Shown in pieces: positions 9,430 through 18,284 of a DNA stretch of 64,000 nucleotides. Both the position numbers and the translations under genes were made by a program. The DNA is from Dyella sp. AtDHG13 (GTDB lineage Bacteria > Pseudomonadota > Gammaproteobacteria > Xanthomonadales > Rhodanobacteraceae). The stretch lies in assembly GCF_003201105.1 (NCBI RefSeq), contig NZ_QICJ01000004.1, positions 248,001 to 312,000 of the forward strand, written 5' to 3'. The notes beneath the pieces are model-generated. The model did not search any database. It worked only from the letters and a program-made list of their open reading frames with translations, and had not been told where the DNA came from. Position 1 is the stretch's first letter, and each line of letters begins with the position of its first letter.

Positions 9430-9473
9430 GTTGCGGTCCGTCGCGTTGCGTTACGCGAGCGAGCGGTGTCGCC

Positions 9474-9761
9474 TCAGAGCAGGCCGTGCGCGGCCAGCTT
9501 CTTGCGCAGCGTGGCCCGGTTGATGCCGAGCACCGCGGCGGCGCGGCTCTGGTTGCCGTCGTGCCAGGCCAGCACTTCGCGCAGGAGGGGGCCTTCGACT
9601 TCGCGAATGACGAGCGCGTGCAGGCCCTCGTCACACTCCGTGTCGCCGATGTCGGCGAGATAACGGCGGACGGTACGGCTGACGCATTCGCTCAAGGCGC
9701 TCTGCGACGAAGTCTCTTTCGGAGACTCGCTGGCAGGCAGTCTTACGGCGTTCACGGGCAT
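9474..9761 (-). CDS. fis: Nucleoid-associated DNA-binding protein Fis
   Basis: 95 residues, as expected for Fis (98 in E. coli). The C-terminal helix-turn-helix reads GNQSRAAAVLGINRATLRKK, almost the family consensus; the preceding helices (VREVEGPLLREVLAW-like segment IREVEGPLLREVLAWHDGN) form the dimer core. The N-terminal 35 residues are unlike the enteric protein, as usual in xanthomonads. Fis bends DNA and controls rRNA and other growth-linked promoters. Upstream, a possible promoter with a GC-rich discriminator fits growth-rate control. Confidence 0.93.
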   Translation of the reverse strand: MPVNAVRLPASESPKETSSQSALSECVSRTVRRYLADIGDTECDEGLHALVIREVEGPLLREVLAWHDGNQSRAAAVLGINRATLRKKLAAHGLL

Positions 9762-9871
9762 TTCCCCTCACGTTCTGACACGGCGGCTACGTAGGCCACC
9801 GCAATGTTTATGGCAATACCGCGGGCGGCGGCTCGCATGGAACGCCGGGTGCAGCATAAGACGAAGGACGG

Positions 9872-9900
9872 AGTGTACCCTCGCGTGCCGAGAATTTTAA
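9872..9900 (-). promoter_or_regulatory. Possible fis promoter
   Basis: On the minus strand TTAAAA-N17-TACACT (4 of 6 at each box), followed by a GC-rich stretch (CCGTCC) like the discriminators of stringently controlled promoters. It sits about 110 bases upstream of fis in a 294-base gap with no other visible feature. Confidence 0.35.
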
Positions 9901-10055
9901 GTACCCGGTTCGTCGGAGGCAGACAAACCTTCAGCTACAAAATGTCCTATGGACATGCACTTGCGTTGATGGCACGACCTGTGCCTTTGCGAAAGCGGCA
10001 AAGCGACCGCCGCGCCGGGCACCGGTTTTTCCCGTGCTGCCCGTCGAATGGATGG

Positions 10056-10856
10056 CTATTCGAAACCGAACTCGAAGGCCACGGCCTTGCCGCCCGGGTC
10101 TTCCACTTCGAGCATCAACGCGGCGCTGCCGCCGGGCGGTATGCCCTTGCGCAGCACGGCGTTGTCGCTGAGGTATTCGGTGGGGCGCAGGCGCCGCATG
10201 GCGAGCTTGTTGCCATTGGCATCGGACAGCGTGATCGCCACCACCGGGTAAGGCTGGGCGAAGGGCGCGTCGTTGCGCAGGTTCGCGGTGACCAGCAAGG
10301 CGCCGGGCACGGAAGGGTGCGCCTGCACGTCGCGCGCCACCATGGTCAGCCGCGTGGTGTCTTGCACCAGCGGCAGCTGACAACCGAGCGTGGAGCAGGC
10401 GCTGCGCAGCATCGGGCCGATGGTGTCGTCGGCGATGAGCGCGTCGCGCTTGGCCCAGGCCACCTGCGCGCCCAAGGCGAGCAGCAACAGGGTGCACGCG
10501 GTGATCCACGGCCAGCGACGCTTCTTTTCAGGCTGCCGTGCGAAACGCGGCGCCACCACCAGGTCGGCGAACTCGTCGAGCTGGTCGCGCGGCGCGGGCA
10601 CCACGACAGGCGCTTCGGCGATGGCGGGTGGCTCAGCCGCTGGCCGATAGACGGCGAGATCCAGCCGCGGTGGCTGGCCGCCTTTTTCCCACGCGGGCAG
10701 CTGCTGGAAGGGCTCCGGCGGCAGCTGGTCGCTGAGATTGGACAGTGCATCGAACGTCGCGTTGCAATGCCCGCACGCCACGATACCGCACGCGCGTGCA
10801 ATCGTTTCCGCATTCAGCGAGAACACGGTGAGGCATTCGGTGCACTGGGCGTACAT
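10056..10856 (-). CDS. Zinc-ribbon, DUF3426 membrane protein
   Basis: 266 residues. Starts MYAQCTECLTVFSLNAETIA with a second pair CGHCN, the MJ0042-type zinc ribbon (C-x2-C ... C-x2-C) at residues 5-37. A Pro/Ala-rich region follows, then one membrane segment (WPWITACTLLLLALGAQVAWA, near residue 120) and a C-terminal DUF3426 domain (CSTLGCQLP ... VTANLRNDAPFAQPYPVVAI). Function unknown; family members lie beside prmA and fis in xanthomonads, as here. The ATG at 10856 gives the conserved MY-x-x-C start; an in-frame codon at 10886 adds ten non-conserved residues. Confidence 0.88.
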   Translation of the reverse strand: MYAQCTECLTVFSLNAETIARACGIVACGHCNATFDALSNLSDQLPPEPFQQLPAWEKGGQPPRLDLAVYRPAAEPPAIAEAPVVVPAPRDQLDEFADLVVAPRFARQPEKKRRWPWITACTLLLLALGAQVAWAKRDALIADDTIGPMLRSACSTLGCQLPLVQDTTRLTMVARDVQAHPSVPGALLVTANLRNDAPFAQPYPVVAITLSDANGNKLAMRRLRPTEYLSDNAVLRKGIPPGGSAALMLEVEDPGGKAVAFEFGFE

Positions 10857-10945
10857 GAGGGCCGTAGTGATCGGGTTCGACGGCAAGCCTAGTGCACCGG
10901 CGACGACAAATCACCCGCGCACCTGCCGATATCGTGAACGGTCGC

Positions 10946-11845
10946 TCAGCCGCGACGCTTTCCGCTGATGCGCACCCAGTCCTCCTGGGTATCCACGCGC
11001 AACTCCTCGAACCACTCGGCGTAGCGCGCCAGCAGCTCGTCTTCCTGGCCTTGCAGGATGCCGGAAATGGCAAACGGCGCGCCGGGTTTCGCGGCGGCGG
11101 CGAAGGTGGGCGCCAGTTCGCCGAGCGGGCCGGCCAGGATGTTGGCGATGAAGACGTCGGCCGGCGATGCGACGAGGTCTTCCGGAAGGAACAGCGCAAG
11201 ACGGTCCGCCACGTCGTTGCGCTCGGCGTTGTCCGCCGACGCGGTGAGCGCCTGCGGATCGTTGTCCACGCCCACGGCGCTGGCGGCGCCGAGCTTGAGC
11301 GCGGCGATGGCGAGAATGCCCGAGCCGCAGCCGAAATCGATGACGCTCTTGCCCTTCAGATCCAGGCTGTCCAGCCATGCAAGACACAGCGCGGTGGTGG
11401 GATGCGTGCCGCTGCCGAAGGCGAGGCCCGGATCCAGCCGCACCACCACGATGTCCTCATCGGCCGGCGGCTCGATGTTCCATGGATAAATCCACAGGCG
11501 CCGGCCGAACGGCATCGGCTTGAACTGATCCATCCACGCGCGTTCCCAGTCCTCGTCGGCCACATCGCGGAACTGGATGTGATCGGGCTCCAGCCAGGGC
11601 AGCAGGTCGCCCAGCGCTTCGCCGAGGCCGCGCCGGTCCGTGCCCTCCTCGAATATCGCCTGGAGCGTGATGGTCGGCCACAGCGGCAGCTCGCCCACGC
11701 CCGGCTCGAAGATGGCCTGTTCGTCCGGCGTTTCCGCATCCGCGTCCTGCAGCGTCACGGATAGCGCGCCCAGATCGTCCAGCGCTTCTTCGACGCGAGG
11801 CTGCTGTTCGGCGCGGATGGTGAGGGAAAGTTCGAGCCAGGGCAT
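10946..11845 (-). CDS. prmA: Ribosomal protein L11 methyltransferase
   Basis: Trimethylates ribosomal protein L11 using S-adenosylmethionine. 299 residues, the family length. N-terminal substrate-recognition domain (MPWLELSLTIRAEQQPRVEE), then DEDWERAWMDQFKPMPFGRRLWI and LDPGLAFGSGTHPTTALCL, both diagnostic of PrmA, then SAM motif I VIDFGCGSGILAIAALKLGA and FIANILAGPL. The ATG at 11845 is the family start; the open frame runs further upstream through a REP element and is not coding there. It lies just upstream of the DUF3426 gene on the same strand, an arrangement common in the order. Confidence 0.96.
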   Translation of the reverse strand: MPWLELSLTIRAEQQPRVEEALDDLGALSVTLQDADAETPDEQAIFEPGVGELPLWPTITLQAIFEEGTDRRGLGEALGDLLPWLEPDHIQFRDVADEDWERAWMDQFKPMPFGRRLWIYPWNIEPPADEDIVVVRLDPGLAFGSGTHPTTALCLAWLDSLDLKGKSVIDFGCGSGILAIAALKLGAASAVGVDNDPQALTASADNAERNDVADRLALFLPEDLVASPADVFIANILAGPLGELAPTFAAAAKPGAPFAISGILQGQEDELLARYAEWFEELRVDTQEDWVRISGKRRG

Positions 11846-11933
11846 GGGTGGTTCCTGCGGTGTAGGGGCGCATTGTCGCCGATGTGGCGCGGGCTTGGGG
11901 CGAACCTCCGTATGTTCCTCAAGCCGTGTATCC

Positions 11934-12055
11934 CTCACCGTCATTCCCGCGAAAGCGGGAATCCAGCGCCTTTCGCCTTTCTGCCACGCAATGGAAGAGC
12001 AAAGACACTGGATTCCCGCTTTCGCGGGAATGACGGTGAGGGTGAATGGCGGTGA
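11934..12055. repeat. Paired REP-like element (BIME type)
   Basis: Two inverted copies of GTCATTCCCGCGAAAGCGGGAATCC-type hairpins (arms at 11938-11966 and 12010-12037) around a 45-base spacer with TTTCG and AAAGACACTGGAT. The same spacer words recur in the pair at 23.05 kb, so the pair forms one mobile unit. Located between prmA and the upstream unknown gene. Confidence 0.85.
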
Positions 12056-12083
12056 GGAAAAGTAGTGGAGGCATCTGTGATGC

Positions 12084-12449
12084 TCAGAGCGCCTCCGGCG
12101 CCACACCCATAAACCCATCGTGCCTGCGGTAGTAATCCAGCGCACGCGCCAGATCGTCCAGCGTAGACGAAGCATGGTGCCGGCGATGCACGAACAGCAC
12201 TTCGGCGAAATCCGCCGCTTCCAGGAAATGGCGCAGGTGATGCTGCGCCGCGAACGGCGGCAGCGCCTCGCCGTGATCGCCGATCAGCGCATCGTCTTCG
12301 TCGGAAACGTGCGAAAGGTACAGGCGGCAGGTTGGTTCGGTGATCGCGCCGCGAATATACACCCACGCGTAGCGATCCCAGCCGTCGCCTTCGTCGAACG
12401 CCTCGGTGATGGCGTCGATGGCTTCGCGGAGTGTGAGCAGTTCGGACAT
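12084..12449 (-). CDS. Hypothetical acidic protein
   Basis: 121 residues, unrecognised. MSELLTLREAIDAITEAFDE at the start, then GDGWDRYAWVYIRGAITEPTCRLY and LARALDYYRRHDGFMGVAPEAL at the end; rich in Asp and Glu, no signal peptide or membrane segment. Codon use resembles its neighbours. It lies between accC and prmA on the same strand, about 46 bases after accC, so it is probably cotranscribed with the acc genes. No convincing ribosome site precedes the ATG at 12449; the frame extends upstream into accC but without conserved sequence there. Confidence 0.7.
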   Translation of the reverse strand: MSELLTLREAIDAITEAFDEGDGWDRYAWVYIRGAITEPTCRLYLSHVSDEDDALIGDHGEALPPFAAQHHLRHFLEAADFAEVLFVHRRHHASSTLDDLARALDYYRRHDGFMGVAPEAL

Positions 12450-12495
12450 CGTCGAACGAACCGGCGAGCCGCATGCGCGGCTCGCCGGCTGCACG

Positions 12496-13869
12496 TCAGC
12501 CGCCGGTGGCGGCCTTTTCCTTCTGCTCGGCCATGCGCTTTTCCAGGTAGTGGATGTTCTGTCCACCCTGCTGGAAGCCGACGTCGGCCATGATGCGCTG
12601 CTGCAGCGGGATGTTGCACTTCACGCCTTCGATGACCGTTTCGGCCAGCGCCAGGCGCATGCGCGCGATGGCGGTTTCGCGATCCGGGCCGTGCACGATC
12701 AGCTTGCCGATCATCGAATCGTAGTTCGGCGGAATGCGGTAGCCGTCGTACAGGTGCGTGTCCACGCGTACGCCCGGGCCGCCCGGCGCTTCGAAGCGCT
12801 TCACCGTGCCCGGCGAGGGCAGGAAGCTGTCCGGATCTTCCGCGTTGATGCGGCATTCGATCGCGTGGCCGTGGATCTGGATGTCTTCCTGGCGGATCGA
12901 GAGCTTCTCGCCGCCGGCGATCAGCAGCTGCTCGCGCACCAGGTCGATGCCGGTGATCAGTTCCGTCACCGGATGCTCCACCTGGATGCGCGTGTTCATC
13001 TCGATGAAGTAGAAGCGGCCGTCCTCGTAGAGGAACTCGAACGTGCCGGCGCCGCGGTAGCCGATGCGCAGGCAGGCTTCCACACACACCTTGCCGATCT
13101 GCTCGCGCAGTTCCGGCGTGATGCCTGGCGCGGGCGCTTCTTCCACCACCTTCTGGTGGCGGCGCTGCATGGAGCAGTCGCGTTCGCCTAGGTGGATGGC
13201 GTGGCCCTGGCCGTCGGCGAGCACCTGGATTTCCACGTGGCGCGGATTCTCCAGGAACTTCTCCATGTACACCTGATCGTTGCCGAAAGCGGCCTTCGCT
13301 TCCTGCTTGGTCATGGTGATGGCGTTGCCCAGGTGCGCCTCGGTGCGCACCACGCGCATGCCGCGGCCGCCGCCGCCGCCGGCGGCCTTGATGATCACCG
13401 GGTAGCCGATGTCGCGCGCGATGCGCATGTTCTCGTCGACGTTGTCGCCGAGCGGGCCGCCCGAGCCGGGCACGCACGGCACGCCGGCGGCCTTCATGGC
13501 GCGGATGGCTTCCACCTTGTCGCCCATCAGGCGGATCACGTCCGCGGTGGGGCCGATGAAGATGAAGCCCGATTGCTCCACCTGTTCGGCGAAGTCGGCG
13601 CGTTCGGAGAGGAAGCCGTAGCCCGGATGGATGGCCTGGGCGTCGGTGATCTCCGCCGCGGCGATGATGCGCGGGATGTTGAGGTAGCTGTCGGCCGACG
13701 GCGCGGGACCGATGCAGATGGCCTCGTCGGCCAGGCCGACGTGCTTGAGGTTGCGGTCGGCGGTGGAGTGCACCGCCACGGTTTTGATGCCAAGGCTGTG
13801 GCAGGCGCGCAGCACGCGCAGCGCGATCTCACCACGGTTGGCAATGACGACTTTTTCTAATAAGGGCAT
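12496..13869 (-). CDS. accC: Acetyl-CoA carboxylase, biotin carboxylase subunit
   Basis: ATP-dependent carboxylation of the biotin on AccB, first step of fatty acid synthesis. 457 residues; [20 protein letters not shown] at the start, ATP-grasp glycine loop [14 protein letters not shown] near residue 165, [14 protein letters not shown], and [14 protein letters not shown] with the catalytic Glu/Arg set. The ATG at 13869 is the family start, yet the sequence before it is the pyrimidine-rich arm of the inverted repeat bounding the four-helix-bundle cassette (CCGATTCCC... repeats) and carries no Shine-Dalgarno. The frame is open to an ATG at 13935, overlapping the four-helix-bundle gene, so an N-terminal extension or coupling is possible. 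Confidence 0.96.
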   Translation of the reverse strand: MPLLEKVVIANRGEIALRVLRACHSLGIKTVAVHSTADRNLKHVGLADEAICIGPAPSADSYLNIPRIIAAAEITDAQAIHPGYGFLSERADFAEQVEQSGFIFIGPTADVIRLMGDKVEAIRAMKAAGVPCVPGSGGPLGDNVDENMRIARDIGYPVIIKAAGGGGGRGMRVVRTEAHLGNAITMTKQEAKAAFGNDQVYMEKFLENPRHVEIQVLADGQGHAIHLGERDCSMQRRHQKVVEEAPAPGITPELREQIGKVCVEACLRIGYRGAGTFEFLYEDGRFYFIEMNTRIQVEHPVTELITGIDLVREQLLIAGGEKLSIRQEDIQIHGHAIECRINAEDPDSFLPSPGTVKRFEAPGGPGVRVDTHLYDGYRIPPNYDSMIGKLIVHGPDRETAIARMRLALAETVIEGVKCNIPLQQRIMADVGFQQGGQNIHYLEKRMAEQKEKAATGG

Positions 13870-13899
13870 GGGAATAGAGAATCGGGAATAGGGAATCGG
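13870..13899 (+). repeat. Left inverted repeat of the four-helix-bundle cassette
   Basis: Thirty bases built from GGGAATAG / GAATCG units, matching the reverse complement of 14269-14298 at 28 of 30 positions. It abuts the accC start codon. Confidence 0.85.
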
Positions 13900-13903
13900 T
13901 GGG

Positions 13904-14284
13904 TCATCGCGTCGCCTCGCGTGTCTGCAGGGCATTCATCAGGCCGGTGAGCATCGCGAAAACCTCGTCGATGCACGTCCTGATGTCGGACGAAACCTTT
14001 CCATAGCCAAGTCGGGCAGCGATTTGCAGCTGCGTGTCCAGCTCCGAGAGCGAGCCGCGTGCAATCGAAAGAAAGCGCAGGTATTCGGGAGTCGAGCGAC
14101 GGGCGGCACCTTCGGCGATGTTGGAAGGAACACTGATCGCCGCGCGTCGCATCTGTGCGGTCAAACCAAACCGCTCGCTGTCCGGGAACGTCGAAGAACA
14201 GGCATAGACCTGCTCCACCAGCACCATGGCCCGCTGCCAGACCGTGAGGTCTTCGTGCGGTCGCTTGGCCGATTCCCTATTCAC
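13904..14284 (-). CDS. Four-helix-bundle protein (23S rRNA intervening-sequence type)
   Basis: 126 residues. [60 protein letters not shown] and [17 protein letters not shown] are the hallmarks of the PF05635 four-helix-bundle family, first known from intervening sequences inside 23S rRNA genes and related to the Avd proteins of diversity-generating retroelements. Function of stand-alone members is unclear. The start is a GTG at 14284 lying inside the right-hand inverted repeat, whose AGGGAAT words act as ribosome site. The gene splits the accB-accC pair, which is normally contiguous, and is bounded by 28/30 inverted repeats, so it looks like an inserted cassette. Confidence 0.88.
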   Translation of the reverse strand: MNRESAKRPHEDLTVWQRAMVLVEQVYACSSTFPDSERFGLTAQMRRAAISVPSNIAEGAARRSTPEYLRFLSIARGSLSELDTQLQIAARLGYGKVSSDIRTCIDEVFAMLTGLMNALQTREATR

Positions 14285-14298
14285 GATTCCCTATTCCC
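14269..14298 (-). repeat. Right inverted repeat of the four-helix-bundle cassette
   Basis: Inverted partner of 13870-13899 (28 of 30 identical). It contains the GTG start and ribosome site of the four-helix-bundle gene and ends 7 bases before the accB stop codon. Confidence 0.85.
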
Positions 14299-14305
14299 TC
14301 GCTTA

Positions 14306-14767
14306 TCAGCCGATCACGAACATCGGCTGGTCGAATTCCACCGGCTGGCCGTTTTCCAGCAGGATGGCCTTCACGGTGCCGGCCACGTCGGCCTCGATCT
14401 GGTTGAACATCTTCATCGCTTCGATGATGCCCAGCGTCTCGCCGGCCTTGACCTGCTGGCCGACCTTCACGAAGGCCGGGGCGCCCGGGCTGGCGGAGGC
14501 GTAGAAGGTGCCGACCATCGGCGCCTTCACCACGTGGCCGGCCGGCAGGCCAGCATCGGCGGGGGCGGCTTCGGCTGGCGCGGCTGCGGCGGCGACGGGC
14601 GCGGCGGCCACCGGGGCGGGCTGCACCACCGGCGCGGCGGCGACGGTCACGCCGCCCTTGGGCACGCGCGACAGGCGGACGACTTCTTCGCCTTCCTTGA
14701 TCTCAAGTTCCGCGAGGTTGGATTCCTCGAGCAGGTCGATGAGCTTCTTGATCTTGCGCAGGTCCAT
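14306..14767 (-). CDS. accB: Acetyl-CoA carboxylase, biotin carboxyl carrier protein
   Basis: Carries biotin between carboxylase and carboxyltransferase halves of acetyl-CoA carboxylase. 153 residues: N-terminal helix [20 protein letters not shown], an Ala/Pro-rich linker (about residues 45-75), and the biotinyl domain with [14 protein letters not shown], whose Lys is the biotin site, and the protruding thumb around [10 protein letters not shown]. Upstream is aroQ (66 bases), the usual xanthomonad order. Downstream, the four-helix-bundle cassette separates it from accC. Confidence 0.97.
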   Translation of the reverse strand: MDLRKIKKLIDLLEESNLAELEIKEGEEVVRLSRVPKGGVTVAAAPVVQPAPVAAAPVAAAAAPAEAAPADAGLPAGHVVKAPMVGTFYASASPGAPAFVKVGQQVKAGETLGIIEAMKMFNQIEADVAGTVKAILLENGQPVEFDQPMFVIG

Positions 14768-14833
14768 GTTTCAAACCTTTTCGTTGGGGCCGCACAGGCA
14801 GCCGGAATGGAGTATGGGGACTCGGCCCGTCGT

Positions 14834-15307
14834 TCAGGAGGCGGCGGATGCGCCGGCGCGGTCCAGCCGGTTCAGCGCGGCGTCCAGCGCCAGCTGGTAG
14901 CTGTCCGCGCCGAAGCCGCAGATCACGCCGACGGCGATGTCCGAGAGATAGGAGTGCCGACGGAACGCCTCGCGGGCGTGCACGTTGGAAAGATGCAGTT
15001 CGATAAAGGGGATCGCCACGCCCGCCAGCGCGTCGCGCAGGGCGACGCTGGTGTGGGTGAAGGCGCCCGGGTTGATCAGGATGATCGCGGTGCCGTCCAG
15101 GCGCGCCTGGTGGATGCGGTCGATCAGCACGTGCTCGGCGTTCGACTGCAGCGCGTCCAGGCTGTGGCCCGCCGCTTGCGCGCGCTGGGTCAGCAGGGCG
15201 TCGATATCGGCCAGCGTGTCGCGCCCGTAAACCTCCGGCTCGCGGGTGCCCAGCAGATTGAGATTGGGCCCGTGCAGGACCAGGATCTTCGCCACGCCAC
15301 TATCCAT
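14834..15307 (-). CDS. aroQ: Type II 3-dehydroquinate dehydratase
   Basis: Third step of the shikimate pathway. 157 residues, a little longer than the usual 145-150. [21 protein letters not shown] at the start carries the catalytic Tyr of the flexible lid; [17 protein letters not shown] and [19 protein letters not shown] hold the catalytic His and substrate-binding residues. It heads the aroQ-accB-accC group on the minus strand, a conserved arrangement. Start at 15307 (MDSGVAKI) or the internal V at codon 5; the ATG is preferred. Cytosolic dodecamer in the family. Confidence 0.96.
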   Translation of the reverse strand: MDSGVAKILVLHGPNLNLLGTREPEVYGRDTLADIDALLTQRAQAAGHSLDALQSNAEHVLIDRIHQARLDGTAIILINPGAFTHTSVALRDALAGVAIPFIELHLSNVHAREAFRRHSYLSDIAVGVICGFGADSYQLALDAALNRLDRAGASAAS

Positions 15308-15446
15308 GGATTGCGCCGGCGGGGCCGGCGTCCGGCGCGGAGTGTGCGCGTCCCGGCGGATGTTGTCCAGTTCGGCGCAGTTCGGCGATGTTTAACGGAG
15401 AAGTCACGGAAAAACCGTGCGGCCACGTATGGCCCCGGAAACCGCA

Positions 15447-16001
15447 TCAGGGCGCGGTTGGTGCGGCCCAGGCCTTGAGGTCGTCGGCGTCCAGCACGCC
15501 GCGGCGGCTGAACAGCACGCGGCCGTTATCGTCCAGAAGCACGCTGTAAGGCAGCACTTCGCCGACGTTCCCCAGGCGTAGCGAGGTGCTGGGGCTTTCC
15601 AGGCTGCCCAGCAGGATGGGGTAGTTGACCGGATGGGCCTGCAGGAAGGCGCGCGCCTGCGCCGGGTCGTCCATCGCGATACCGAGGATGATCGGCCCGG
15701 TTTTGCCGGCCTGTTCGCCGACGTTCGCCTGGGCCTTTACCAGTGCCGGCATTTCCTCCCGGCAGGGACCGCACCAGCTTGCCCAGAAGTTGAGCAGCAC
15801 GCGGCGGCCACGGTAATCGGAGAGGCGATGTTCCTTGCCGTCCAGGCCGGCCAGCGCCAGATCGGGGACGATCTCGCCCGGAACCGCCACATGCACACCG
15901 TCCGGCACGCGGGCGCGCTGGCTGGCGTGCTGCAGCCAGCCGCCGGCGACGGCGGCCAGTACGGCGGCGCCGAGAATGGTCCAGTTGCTGCGGCTCATCA
16001 T
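15447..16001 (-). CDS. TlpA-type membrane-anchored thioredoxin
   Basis: 184 residues. N-terminal membrane anchor (WTILGAAVLAAVAGGWLQHA), then a TlpA/ResA fold with LLNFWASWCGPCREEMPALV; the active site is WCGPC at about residue 84. Expected to be a periplasmic disulfide reductant. Its ATG overlaps the dsbD stop (ATGA, 15998-16001), so it is translationally coupled to dsbD, which would supply the electrons. An in-frame second ATG follows directly. A 139-base gap separates it from aroQ downstream. Confidence 0.93.
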   Translation of the reverse strand: MMSRSNWTILGAAVLAAVAGGWLQHASQRARVPDGVHVAVPGEIVPDLALAGLDGKEHRLSDYRGRRVLLNFWASWCGPCREEMPALVKAQANVGEQAGKTGPIILGIAMDDPAQARAFLQAHPVNYPILLGSLESPSTSLRLGNVGEVLPYSVLLDDNGRVLFSRRGVLDADDLKAWAAPTAP

Positions 16002-18187
16002 GGATTGGTGGCGACCGGCGTGCCCGCCGCCTTGGTCAGGGCGTCTTCCACCAGCGAGGAGGTGAGCACCGTCGGCAGGCGCTGGCCGTGGCCGCCGTCC
16101 TTGGGAAACACCACGTAGAGCGGCACGCCCGGCGAGTGGTACTCCTGCAGGAAGGCGGTGATCGCCGGGTCCTCGTTGGTCCAGTCGCCCTTCATGTAGA
16201 CCGCGCCGGTCTTCCTGAGCAGGTCGCGGAAGGAATCGGTGTTCAGCACGGCGTGTTCGTTGGCCTTGCAGGTGACGCACCAGTCGGCGGTCATGTCCAC
16301 GAACACGGGCGTGCCCGCCTTGCGCAGCTCGGCGAGCCTGGCTGGGGTGAAGGCCACGGTGTTCTCCGCGACCTGCGCCGCCTTGTCGCCGCTCGCCGGC
16401 ACGGGCAGGCGGGCCAGCGTGTAGAGCGAGAGCACCGTGAGCAGCGCGGGCACCAGCACCCAGGCGCGCACGGCGGTGCTCTTCCAGCGGCTCTTCTCGA
16501 ACCACCACAGCGTCGCCGCCAGCCACACCGCGGCCACCAGCAGCACGCCCACCGCGTCGGCACCGCGCTGGTTCGCCAGCACCCAGGCCAGCCACGCGGC
16601 CGAGAGATACATGGGGAAGGCCAGCACCTGCTTGAGCGTTTCCATCCAGGCGCCCGGCCGTGGCAGCAGGCGGGCGAGGGCGGGCACGAAGCCGATGGCC
16701 AGGAAGGGCAGCGCCAGTCCCAGGCCCAGCGTGAAGAACACCAGCAGCGCCTGCGCCGCCGGGGCCGCGAAGGCGTAACCCAGGGCCGGGCCCATGAGCG
16801 GCCCGGTGCAGGGGCTGGCGACGACCACGGCGAGCACGCCGACGAAGAAATCGCCGCGCCAGCCCTGCTGGTTGGCCAGCGAGCTGCCGACGTTGCCGAG
16901 CGAGCCGCCGAACTGCACCACGCCCGACAGCCACAGGCCGGCGGTGAGCATGATCAGCGCCAGCGCGGCCACCACCGGGGCGTACTGCAGCTGCGCGCCC
17001 CAGGCCTTGGCCACGGCGATCACCACCAGGCCCAGCACCACGAAGCTGACCAGCACGCCGGCCGTGTAGGCCAGCGCGTGGCTGCGTCGCCGCGCGTGGC
17101 TCTCGCCGCTTTCGATCACGGAGACGACCTTGATCGAAAGCACCGGCAGCACGCAGGGCATGAAGTTGAGAATCAGGCCGCCCGCCAGGGCGAACAGCAG
17201 CGCGAGGGCAAGGCCCAGCGATTCCTCATGCGCGGGCGGCATTTCCGGCGCGGGCTCGGCGGCGGTGCCGCTGGTCGGCGCGGCGCTACCCAGGTCGATG
17301 GCCAGTGCGCGGGTCATCAGCGGATAGCAGATGCCGCCGTCTTGGCAGCCCTGGAAGCTGGCTTCCAGGTTCACCGTGCGAAGGCCGCCCGTATCGCCCT
17401 GAATGGCGACGGGCAGCTCGACCTGGTCGAAGAACACCGTGGTCTTGCCGAAGTGGGCGTCCTCGTGTTCCACGCCGGCCGGCCACTCCGGCTTGGCCAG
17501 CGAGAGCCCGGCATCCTTGAGCTTCAGCGCGGTCTGATCGCGGTACAGGTAATAGCCCTTGGGCATGGTCCAGCGCAGCAGCAGGTGCTGGCGGTCCTTG
17601 GCGAGCGCTTCCAGATGAAAGGCCTGCTCGGCCGGCAGGGCAGCGCCATCGCCACCACCGCGGGTGGAACCCAGCTTGCCCAGCGCCGCGCCCAGCGAAT
17701 CGCCCGTGCCGGCCGAGGCCGCACCCGCCGCGGGAATCGCCAAGCTCAGCTGCTCGGTATGCGGCGGATAGCAGATCTTCGGAGCCACCTCGTGGCAGCC
17801 CTGGTACTGCACGCTGAGCTTCAGCGTCGTGGTGCCAGCGGCGACCGTGTACGGCACCGTCGCGTCCACGCCGTGGTGATAGGTCTCCACGTCGCCCAGG
17901 TACTCGTCGTGATGCTTCTCGCCGTCGGGCAGCTGCGCCTCGCCCAGGGTCACGCCGTCGGCGGCCTTGAACTTCATGCGGCCGCGATAGAGGTAATAGT
18001 CGGGCGCGATGGTCCAGTGCAGCTTCACCACGCCGGGCGTGGAGGCATCGGCGCTGAGCTTGTAGGCCTCGGTGACCGGCAGCAGGCCGTCGAGATCGTC
18101 CTGCGCCAGCGCGGGCAGGGCGCCGAGCAGCAGGCAGAGCAGGGTGAGGAAACGGGCGGCCCACCGGCCGGTAGGGATCAGGCGCAT
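15998..18187 (-). CDS. dsbD: Thiol:disulfide interchange protein DsbD with two alpha domains
   Basis: Moves electrons from cytosolic thioredoxin to the periplasm. 729 residues against about 565 for E. coli DsbD; the excess is a second N-terminal DsbD-alpha domain. Signal peptide (FLTLLCLLLGALPALAQ), first alpha domain with C131-x7-C139 (GCHEVAPKIC), second with canonical C281-x5-C287 (GCQDGGIC), then eight membrane segments with NFMPCVLPVLS and ASPCTGPLMGPALG holding the beta-domain cysteines, and a C-terminal thioredoxin domain with DWCVTCK. Overlaps the downstream TlpA gene by four bases. Confidence 0.95.
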   Translation of the reverse strand: MRLIPTGRWAARFLTLLCLLLGALPALAQDDLDGLLPVTEAYKLSADASTPGVVKLHWTIAPDYYLYRGRMKFKAADGVTLGEAQLPDGEKHHDEYLGDVETYHHGVDATVPYTVAAGTTTLKLSVQYQGCHEVAPKICYPPHTEQLSLAIPAAGAASAGTGDSLGAALGKLGSTRGGGDGAALPAEQAFHLEALAKDRQHLLLRWTMPKGYYLYRDQTALKLKDAGLSLAKPEWPAGVEHEDAHFGKTTVFFDQVELPVAIQGDTGGLRTVNLEASFQGCQDGGICYPLMTRALAIDLGSAAPTSGTAAEPAPEMPPAHEESLGLALALLFALAGGLILNFMPCVLPVLSIKVVSVIESGESHARRRSHALAYTAGVLVSFVVLGLVVIAVAKAWGAQLQYAPVVAALALIMLTAGLWLSGVVQFGGSLGNVGSSLANQQGWRGDFFVGVLAVVVASPCTGPLMGPALGYAFAAPAAQALLVFFTLGLGLALPFLAIGFVPALARLLPRPGAWMETLKQVLAFPMYLSAAWLAWVLANQRGADAVGVLLVAAVWLAATLWWFEKSRWKSTAVRAWVLVPALLTVLSLYTLARLPVPASGDKAAQVAENTVAFTPARLAELRKAGTPVFVDMTADWCVTCKANEHAVLNTDSFRDLLRKTGAVYMKGDWTNEDPAITAFLQEYHSPGVPLYVVFPKDGGHGQRLPTVLTSSLVEDALTKAAGTPVATNP

Positions 18188-18284
18188 TGCGGCTCCGACT
18201 GGGGAGAGGCCCGCGCCAGGGCGCAGGGCGAATCGGGATTATGGCGCAGCCGGGGAATCCCGGCAGCGAAGAGACTACCGGGGA

